Part shown: in pieces, positions 27,461 through 32,614 of the stretch
Layout: the number at the start of each line of letters is the position of its first letter
Numbering within the stretch: the stretch's first letter is position 1
DNA from: Comamonadaceae bacterium
GTDB lineage: Bacteria > Pseudomonadota > Gammaproteobacteria > Burkholderiales > Burkholderiaceae_C
Reading direction: 5' to 3'
Assembly (NCBI GenBank): GCA_023259355.1
Contig: JAHFQI010000018.1
Location: 1-32,614, forward strand
DNA: 32,614 nt
Notes under the pieces: generated by a model
Databases searched by the model: none
What the model was told of the DNA's origin: nothing
Seen by the model: only the letters and a program-made list of their open reading frames with translations
Made by a program: the position numbers and the translations under genes

Positions 27461-27479
27461 GGGGTGCAATGTGCACCCC
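27461..27479. promoter_or_regulatory. Interrupted palindrome in the peroxiredoxin leader
   Basis: ggggtgca-atg-tgcacccc: 8-bp perfect arms with a 3-base centre, about 31 bases ahead of the peroxiredoxin ATG and 7 bases from the rpsQ terminator. There is no T-run, so it may be an operator or an mRNA hairpin rather than a terminator. Confidence 0.4.
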
Positions 27480-27486
27480 ACAAAGC

Positions 27487-27513
27487 AAAACGACCCACAT
27501 TGTGGGTCGTTTT
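27487..27513. terminator. Terminator after rpsQ
   Basis: A 12-bp perfect stem, aaaacgacccac (27487-27498) with gtgggtcgtttt (27502-27513), loop att, with A/T runs at both ends. It closes the S10-type operon 31 bases after the rpsQ stop. Confidence 0.92.
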
Positions 27514-27544
27514 GAAGGTCCTTGCAGGCTTGCGCCGTTAGGGC

Positions 27545-27814
27545 TTAGAGCAGGCCGGCCTTTTGCACCAGACGGGTCGCAACCCAGTTCTTGGTCTTGG
27601 AGAGCGGACGGCTCTCGGTGATTTCGATCACGTCGCCGAGATGGAAATCACCATTTTCGTCGTGGGCGTGGTACTTGCTCGACTTGGCAACGATCTTGCC
27701 GTAGAGCTCGTGCTTCACACGGCGCTCGACCAGCACCGTCACGGTCTTTTGACGCTTGTCGCTGACCACCTTGCCAATCAAGGTGCGCTTGAGGGATTTT
27801 TTAGGTTCCGTCAT
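27545..27814 (-). CDS. rpsQ: 30S ribosomal protein S17
   Basis: An 89-residue OB-fold protein binding 16S r[48 protein letters not shown] and [24 protein letters not shown] match the family signature. It is the last gene of the operon here and is followed by a terminator rather than by rplN. Confidence 0.97.
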   Translation of the reverse strand: MTEPKKSLKRTLIGKVVSDKRQKTVTVLVERRVKHELYGKIVAKSSKYHAHDENGDFHLGDVIEITESRPLSKTKNWVATRLVQKAGLL

Positions 27815-27823
27815 GATGGCTCC

Positions 27824-28018
27824 TTACTTGGCGGCTTGCTTTTCAGCAAGAATGGTCTTGGCGCGAGCGATGTCGCGACGGGTGGTACGCAGCGTGTTGG
27901 TGTTACCCAGCTGTTGCGTAGCCTTCTGCATGCGCAGACCGAAATGGGCTTTTTGCAAGGCCTTGATTTCGGTTTCGATGCCGGCAACGTCTTTTTGGCG
28001 CAGTTCAGTAGCTTTCAT
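27824..28018 (-). CDS. rpmC: 50S ribosomal protein L29
   Basis: A 64-residue, two-helix protein near the exit tunnel. [48 protein letters not shown] is the usual pattern. The ATG at 28018 is preferred over an open frame beginning at 28045 because AGGAG lies upstream. It is 9 bases from rpsQ. Confidence 0.96.
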   Translation of the reverse strand: MKATELRQKDVAGIETEIKALQKAHFGLRMQKATQQLGNTNTLRTTRRDIARAKTILAEKQAAK

Positions 28019-28034
28019 TGCATGTTCTCCTGAA

Positions 28035-28451
28035 TTACGAGCCAATCAGGCGGCTGACAAAGGTGGTGCGCAGCGGCAGCTTGGCGGCAGCCAGGCGGAA
28101 CGCTTCACGGGCCAGTTCTTCAGGCACACCCACGATTTCAAAAACGATCTTGCCGGGCTGGATTTCAGCCACGTAGTACTCGGGGTTGCCCTTACCGTTA
28201 CCCATACGCACTTCTGCGGGCTTGGTAGAGATTGGCTTGTCCGGGAACACGCGGATCCAGATACGGCCGCCACGCTTGACGTGACGGGAAATCGCACGGC
28301 GTGCAGCTTCGATCTGGCGGGCCGTCAGACGGCCACGATCGGTGCACTTCAGACCGAAATCACCGAAGGCAACGGAGGCACCCCGCGTTGCGACGCCGGT
28401 GTTACGGCCTTTTTGCTCCTTGCGGTATTTGCGGCGAGCAGGTTGCAGCAT
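28035..28451 (-). CDS. rplP: 50S ribosomal protein L16
   Basis: A 138-residue protein near the peptidyl transferase and A-site. [79 protein letters not shown] is the family signature. Start 2 bases after the rpsC stop. Confidence 0.98.
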   Translation of the reverse strand: MLQPARRKYRKEQKGRNTGVATRGASVAFGDFGLKCTDRGRLTARQIEAARRAISRHVKRGGRIWIRVFPDKPISTKPAEVRMGNGKGNPEYYVAEIQPGKIVFEIVGVPEELAREAFRLAAAKLPLRTTFVSRLIGS

Positions 28452-28453
28452 CT

Positions 28454-29335
28454 TTATTCTCCTTTGCCGTCCGCTGCTGTAGCGGGCGCGTCAACTTTAC
28501 GAACGCGCTTAACGGCGGTTGCATCGGCACCACCGGCGCCGACGGGCTTGTCGCTGCCGTCCGCTGGGGCGCTGTTGGCACCCATGGGACGACGGGGACC
28601 ACGGCCTGCACCTGGACGGTCGCCACCTGGGCGGCCATCACGGCGCGGGCCACGTGGGCGACGCTCTTCTTCCGGACGTGGTGTTTCCACGGCTGGCAGA
28701 TCGTTGCGGCCCAGGGTGTCACCCTTGTAGACCCAGACCTTGACGCCGATCACACCATAGGTGGTCTTGGCTTCAGAGGTGCCGTAGTCGATATCGGCGC
28801 GCAGCGTGTGAAGTGGCACGCGGCCTTCACGGTACCACTCGCAACGAGCGATTTCGATACCGTTCAGACGACCGGACGACATGATCTTGATGCCTTGGGC
28901 ACCCAGACGCATGGCGTTCTGCATGGCGCGCTTCATGGCGCGACGGAACATGATGCGCTTTTCGAGCTGCTGCGTGATGCTGTCGGCGATCAGCTTGGCA
29001 TCGATTTCAGGCTTGCGCACTTCTTCGATGTTCACTGCGACCGGCACGCCCAGGCGCGACGCGAGTTCCTTCTTCAGGTTCTCGATGTCTTCACCCTTCT
29101 TGCCGATCACCACGCCCGGACGTGCCGAGTAAATGGTGATGCGGGCGTTCTTGGCAGGACGCTCGATCAGGATGCGCGACACGGCGGCGTTCTTCAACTT
29201 GGCCTTCAGGTACTCGCGCACCTTGATGTCTTCGGCCAGCATGCCCGCGAAATCGCGGTTGCTGGCGTACCAGCGGCTGGACCAGTTGCGGCTGACCGCG
29301 AGGCGGAAGCCGGTAGGATGGATTTTCTGTCCCAT
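28454..29335 (-). CDS. rpsC: 30S ribosomal protein S3 with long basic tail
   Basis: A 293-residue mRNA-entry-channel protein. The type II KH domain has [17 protein letters not shown] (residues 75-91), and the C-terminal domain has [45 protein letters not shown] (about 159-203). E. coli S3 has 233 residues; here an extra tail from about 211 is rich in Arg, Gly, Pro and Ala ([20 protein letters not shown]). This looks like the known tail in Comamonadaceae S3, probably disordered. Confidence 0.98.
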   Translation of the reverse strand: MGQKIHPTGFRLAVSRNWSSRWYASNRDFAGMLAEDIKVREYLKAKLKNAAVSRILIERPAKNARITIYSARPGVVIGKKGEDIENLKKELASRLGVPVAVNIEEVRKPEIDAKLIADSITQQLEKRIMFRRAMKRAMQNAMRLGAQGIKIMSSGRLNGIEIARCEWYREGRVPLHTLRADIDYGTSEAKTTYGVIGVKVWVYKGDTLGRNDLPAVETPRPEEERRPRGPRRDGRPGGDRPGAGRGPRRPMGANSAPADGSDKPVGAGGADATAVKRVRKVDAPATAADGKGE

Positions 29336-29349
29336 AGTCTTCCTTGGCC

Positions 29350-29682
29350 TCAGTTACCAACCGTCACGTACACATGGCACGTGGGCTTGCTGATGCGGTT
29401 GCCGCGGCCTTTGGCGCGCGCGGTGAAGCGCTTGAGCGTGGTGCCTTGTTCGACGTAGATGGTCTTGACCTTCAGTTCGTCGATGTCGGCGCCATCGTTG
29501 TGTTCGGCATTGGCGATCGCCGATTCCAGAACCTTCTTGACGATGCCCGCAGCTTTTTTCTGCGTGAACGTCAGGATGTTCAGGGCCTGGTCCACCTTCT
29601 TGCCGCGGATCAGATCAGCGACCAGACGGCCTTTGTCGACCGACAGACGGACGCCCCGGAGGACTGCACGTGTTTCAGACAT
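29350..29682 (-). CDS. rplV: 50S ribosomal protein L22
   Basis: A 110-residue protein lining the exit tunnel. [32 protein letters not shown] and the loop ending [28 protein letters not shown] are diagnostic. Between rpsS and rpsC as usual. Confidence 0.98.
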   Translation of the reverse strand: MSETRAVLRGVRLSVDKGRLVADLIRGKKVDQALNILTFTQKKAAGIVKKVLESAIANAEHNDGADIDELKVKTIYVEQGTTLKRFTARAKGRGNRISKPTCHVYVTVGN

Positions 29683-29691
29683 GGTCGTTCC

Positions 29692-29970
29692 TTATTTCTT
29701 CTGGACTTTTTTGTCCGCGGGGTGACCCTTGAAGGTGCGCGTCAGGGCGAATTCGCCCAGCTTGTGGCCCACCATCTGGTCGGTGACGTAGACAGGTACG
29801 TGCTGCTTGCCGTTGTGCACGGCGATGGTCAGACCGATGAACTCGGGCAGAACCATGGAGCGACGCGACCAGGTCTTCACTGGTTTCTTATCCTTGGTGG
29901 CAACGGCTTTTTCAACCTTGGCCAGCAAGTGATGGTCAACAAATGGACCCTTTTTAAGAGAGCGAGTCAT
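29692..29970 (-). CDS. rpsS: 30S ribosomal protein S19
   Basis: A 92-residue protein of the small-subunit head. [72 protein letters not shown] is the family signature. Confidence 0.98.
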   Translation of the reverse strand: MTRSLKKGPFVDHHLLAKVEKAVATKDKKPVKTWSRRSMVLPEFIGLTIAVHNGKQHVPVYVTDQMVGHKLGEFALTRTFKGHPADKKVQKK

Positions 29971-29980
29971 CTGTTACCCC

Positions 29981-30805
29981 TTACTTCTTGCGACGCGACA
30001 CAATCATGACCTGTGTGCGCTTGTTGTTACGGGTGCGATAACCCTTGGTCAGATTGCCCCAAGGATCGACTGCATGACGGCCTTCGCCGGTGCGGCCTTC
30101 GCCACCACCGTGAGGGTGATCCACCGGGTTCATGGCAACGCCGCGAACCGTAGGACGAATACCCATCCAGCGCTTCACACCGGCCTTGCCCAGTTGGCGC
30201 AGGCTGTGCTCTTCGTTGGCCACTTCGCCAATGGTGGCGCGGCATTCGATGTGGATCTTGCGAACTTCACCGGAACGCATACGCACCTGGGCGTAGATGC
30301 CTTCACGGGCCAGCAGCGTTGCCGAAGCACCTGCCGAGCGGGCGATCTGGGCACCGGCACCGGGCTTGAGCTCGATGCAGTGGATGGTCGAACCCACGGG
30401 GATGTTGCGGATAGGCAGCGTGTTGCCTGCGCGGATCGGAGCTTCCGAGCCGCTCATCAGCGTAGCGCCGGCTTCCAGGCCACGGGGAGCGATGATGTAA
30501 CGACGCTCGCCGTCGGCATAGCACACCAGAGCGATGTGGGCCGTACGGTTCGGATCGTATTCAATGCGCTCAACCTTGGCGGCAATGCCGTCCTTGTTGC
30601 GCTTGAAGTCGACCACACGGTAGTGGTGCTTGTGACCACCGCCCTTGTGGCGCGTCGTGATGTGACCGTTGTTGTTACGACCGGCCTTCTGGAACTGAGG
30701 CTCCAGCAGGGGGGCGTACGCTTCACCCTTGTACAGGTGGTCACGCGTGACCTTCACCACAGCACGTTGGCCGGGCGAAGTGGGTTTCATCTTGATGACA
30801 GCCAT
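29981..30805 (-). CDS. rplB: 50S ribosomal protein L2
   Basis: A 274-residue protein needed for subunit joining and peptidyl transfer. The conserved [18 protein letters not shown] (about residues 53-70) and the catalytic-centre loop [28 protein letters not shown] (about 224-251) with its histidine are present. Normal length. Confidence 0.98.
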   Translation of the reverse strand: MAVIKMKPTSPGQRAVVKVTRDHLYKGEAYAPLLEPQFQKAGRNNNGHITTRHKGGGHKHHYRVVDFKRNKDGIAAKVERIEYDPNRTAHIALVCYADGERRYIIAPRGLEAGATLMSGSEAPIRAGNTLPIRNIPVGSTIHCIELKPGAGAQIARSAGASATLLAREGIYAQVRMRSGEVRKIHIECRATIGEVANEEHSLRQLGKAGVKRWMGIRPTVRGVAMNPVDHPHGGGEGRTGEGRHAVDPWGNLTKGYRTRNNKRTQVMIVSRRKK

Positions 30806-30807
30806 GA

Positions 30808-31122
30808 TTACGCGGCCTCCCCGGACAGGTTCAGCTCTTGACCTGGCTGCAGCGTGACGTATGCCTTGCGAACGTTGTCGCGGCGGCCCACGGTCTTGCC
30901 GAAGCGCTTGGTCTTGCCTTTGGTGTTCACCACAGAAACGCCCTTGACCTCGACCTTGAACATCAATTCCACAGCGGCCTTGATTTCTGGCTTGGTTGCG
31001 TTCTGCAGCACCTTGAACGTCACAGCATTGGACTTCTCGGCAACCATGGTGGCCTTTTCGGACACGATGGGAGCGACCAGCACTTGCATCAGACGACCTT
31101 CGTCAAACTTGAGCGTGCTCAT
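30808..31122 (-). CDS. rplW: 50S ribosomal protein L23
   Basis: A 104-residue exit-site protein, docking point for trigger factor and [69 protein letters not shown] is typical. The start overlaps the rplD stop by 4 bases (ATGA). Confidence 0.97.
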   Translation of the reverse strand: MSTLKFDEGRLMQVLVAPIVSEKATMVAEKSNAVTFKVLQNATKPEIKAAVELMFKVEVKGVSVVNTKGKTKRFGKTVGRRDNVRKAYVTLQPGQELNLSGEAA

Positions 31123-31739
31123 GCGAACATCTCCTTGAGTTTGTCGATTGCGCCCTTGGTGACGAGCACTTTCTTGAAACGGACCAGCGACACGGGATCG
31201 GCGTAACGGGGCTCGACGACGAGCACGTTCACCAGATTGCGCGAAGCCAGGTACAGGTTTTCGTCGACTTCATCGGCGATCACCATCACCGATTGCAGGT
31301 TCATCGCCTTGAACTTGTCGGCCAGGACCTTGGTCTTGGGCGAATCCAGCTTCAGCGAGTCAACCACAGCCAGACGGCCTTCGCGGGCCAGCTGCGACAA
31401 GATGGCAGACATACCGGCGCGATACATCTTCTTGTTGATCTTCTGCGTGAAGTTTTCGTCAGGCATGTTCGGGAAAATCCGACCGCCCCCGCGCCACAGT
31501 GGCGAGGAAGTCATACCTGCACGTGCGTTACCCGTACCCTTTTGCTTGAAAGGCTTCTTGGTCGAGTGACGGACTTGCTCGCGGTCCTTCTGGGCGCGAG
31601 TGCCTTGGCGTGCGTTGGCCTGGTAGGCCACGACGATCTGGTGAACCAGATCTTCGTTGTATTCACGACCGAACACGGTTTCGGGAACATCCAGCCTGGA
31701 TGCGCCTTGGCCTTGGTCATTCAGGAGTTCGAGCTGCAT
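31119..31739 (-). CDS. rplD: 50S ribosomal protein L4
   Basis: A 206-residue protein of the large subunit that in E. coli also represses the S10 operon through its leader RNA. The tunnel loop is [47 protein letters not shown] (about residues 44-90). The start overlaps the rplC stop by one base (TAATG). Confidence 0.97.
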   Translation of the reverse strand: MQLELLNDQGQGASRLDVPETVFGREYNEDLVHQIVVAYQANARQGTRAQKDREQVRHSTKKPFKQKGTGNARAGMTSSPLWRGGGRIFPNMPDENFTQKINKKMYRAGMSAILSQLAREGRLAVVDSLKLDSPKTKVLADKFKAMNLQSVMVIADEVDENLYLASRNLVNVLVVEPRYADPVSLVRFKKVLVTKGAIDKLKEMFA

Positions 31740-32413
31740 TAGTTCGCTCCTTTGGAAGATTTGGCCTTGATGGCGGGACGCACCGTCACGAACCCACCCT
31801 TGGAGCCCGGAATAGCGCCCTTGATCAAGAGCAGTTGACGCGCTTCGTCGATGCGGATGACATCGAGGTTTTGCGTGGTCTTGGTGACGTCGCCGAGGTG
31901 GCCCGTCATGCGCTTGCCGGGGAACACGCGACCGGGGTCTTGTGCCATACCGATCGAGCCAGGCACGTTGTGCGAACGGCTGTTACCGTGCGACGCGCGC
32001 TGCGAGCTCATGTTGTGGCGCTTGATGGTACCGGCGTAGCCCTTACCGATGGAGGTGCCTTGCACGTCGACCTTCTGGCCCACAGCAAAGACATCAGCCA
32101 CAGGCACTGCAGCACCAGCGGCATACTTGCCGGCGGTTTCTGCGGTCACGCGGAATTCCTGGATGATTTCACCGGCTTCCACACCTGCCTTGGCAAGGTG
32201 GCCGGCTTCTGGCTTGGTCACGCGCGATGCTTTGCGCGAACCGAACGTGACCTGCAGGGCCACGTAGCCATCGTTCTCTTGGGTTTTGACCTGGGTAACG
32301 CGGTTGTTGGACACATCCACCACCGTGACAGGCACTGCGTCCCCATCATCGGTGAACAGACGCATCATGCCCACTTTGCGACCCAGCAACCCGAGGGAGT
32401 TGCTCAGACTCAT
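31739..32413 (-). CDS. rplC: 50S ribosomal protein L3
   Basis: A 224-residue early-assembly protein. [44 protein letters not shown] at the N-terminus and [35 protein letters not shown] (about residues 138-172, with the methylatable Gln in GMAQDP) match the family. The ATG at 32413 follows GGAG at 6 bases; an earlier in-frame CTG/ATG extension adds no family residues. It is the first gene of the operon in this window. Confidence 0.97.
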   Translation of the reverse strand: MSLSNSLGLLGRKVGMMRLFTDDGDAVPVTVVDVSNNRVTQVKTQENDGYVALQVTFGSRKASRVTKPEAGHLAKAGVEAGEIIQEFRVTAETAGKYAAGAAVPVADVFAVGQKVDVQGTSIGKGYAGTIKRHNMSSQRASHGNSRSHNVPGSIGMAQDPGRVFPGKRMTGHLGDVTKTTQNLDVIRIDEARQLLLIKGAIPGSKGGFVTVRPAIKAKSSKGAN

Positions 32414-32421
32414 TTGTTTCT

Positions 32422-32538
32422 CCAAAACTTCCACCGCCACAACTTCAATTGGCTGCGGCGTTTGCACTCACGTGCATGAAAGACGGTTAATAAAACTTCG
32501 CCCGCAGTACACCCTTTGAAGGCGCAAATCGAGCGAAG
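32422..32538 (-). promoter_or_regulatory. rplC: Leader of the rplC operon
   Basis: About 120 bases between the predicted start site and the rplC ribosome site hold no gene. Short hairpins can form: gcac-gtga-gtgc and a 7-bp cgccgca/tgtggcg stem (one G-U pair) just ahead of the ribosome site. This is the position in which E. coli has an L4-responsive leader, but rpsJ is absent and no homology can be claimed. Confidence 0.35.
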
Positions 32539-32544
32539 CCCTAA

Positions 32545-32573
32545 AGTATAACGCGAACTGCTTTTTCAAGCAA
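32545..32573 (-). promoter_or_regulatory. rplC: Predicted sigma-70 promoter of the rplC operon
   Basis: On the minus strand TTGCTT (32573-32568), a 17-base spacer and TATACT (32550-32545) form a good promoter with start near 32538. The -35 and -10 boxes lie inside or beside the strong hairpin at 32548-32584. Confidence 0.65.
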
Positions 32574-32584
32574 GTTCGCGTTAT
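32548..32584. terminator. Long hairpin upstream of rplC (terminator or regulatory)
   Basis: A 12-bp perfect stem ataacgcgaact (32548-32559) with agttcgcgttat (32573-32584) continues into a 4-bp inner gctt/aagc stem. No clean T-run follows on the minus strand, so it may be a terminator of the gene beyond the window edge, or a structure overlapping the promoter. Confidence 0.5.
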
Positions 32585-32614
32585 CGAGACATTGCCTGAT
32601 GGGTTCACCCCTCA

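Overview
The window is typical of a GC-rich betaproteobacterium of the family Comamonadaceae, probably close to Acidovorax, Diaphorobacter or Alicycliphilus. This is inferred from gene order and protein style: a complete atpIBEFHAGDC operon, an S10-type ribosomal operon whose S3 carries a long Arg/Gly/Pro-rich tail, a soluble EIIA-HPr-EI phosphotransferase set, a tethered diheme cytochrome c, and a short intergenic repeat of a kind I recall from this family. No identity search could be run.

Region 1 (1-6077) is accessory DNA. The left edge holds the end of an IS3-family insertion sequence lying inside a type III restriction (res) gene, of which only the C-terminal part survives (about 109-1756). 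Next comes a SIR2-like protein (1785-3110) in the same operon, then on the opposite strand a small helix-turn-helix protein (3116-3433) and a tyrosine integrase (3631-4872). A single-span protein of unknown function (5243-5869) and a strong hairpin precede a tRNA-Arg(CCG) gene (6002-6077, minus strand). The layout fits a defence-carrying genomic island inserted at the 3' end of the tRNA and extending left out of the window.

Region 2 (6078-11162) holds a membrane-anchored diheme cytochrome c (plus), an unknown protein overlapping a YheT-type alpha/beta hydrolase (minus), and a LemA-TPM-TPM cassette (plus). The first TPM protein has most of its signal peptide encoded by a dispersed repeat.

Region 3 (11174-18481) is the ATP synthase operon on the minus strand, from a TATAAT -10 box before atpI to an 18-bp perfect hairpin after atpC. 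Region 4 (18715-22367, plus) has a YbeD-like protein, lipB and lipA (lipoate synthesis and attachment), then an AraC-family regulator and an EamA-type exporter. A 10-bp direct repeat with 21-bp periodicity lies between the last two.

Region 5 (22450-27429) has EI, HPr and a mannose-type EIIA (minus), a small lipoprotein (minus), a tethered TlpA-like thioredoxin (plus), a GNAT acetyltransferase (plus) and a Prx5-type peroxiredoxin (minus). Region 6 (27487-32614) is the ribosomal run rplC-rplD-rplW-rplB-rpsS-rplV-rpsC-rplP-rpmC-rpsQ (minus), with its own promoter and leader upstream of rplC and a terminator right after rpsQ. Neither rpsJ nor rplN is in the window.

The best candidates for something undescribed are the type III restriction/SIR2-like pair in the island, the repeat that became a signal peptide, and the putative AraC operator.
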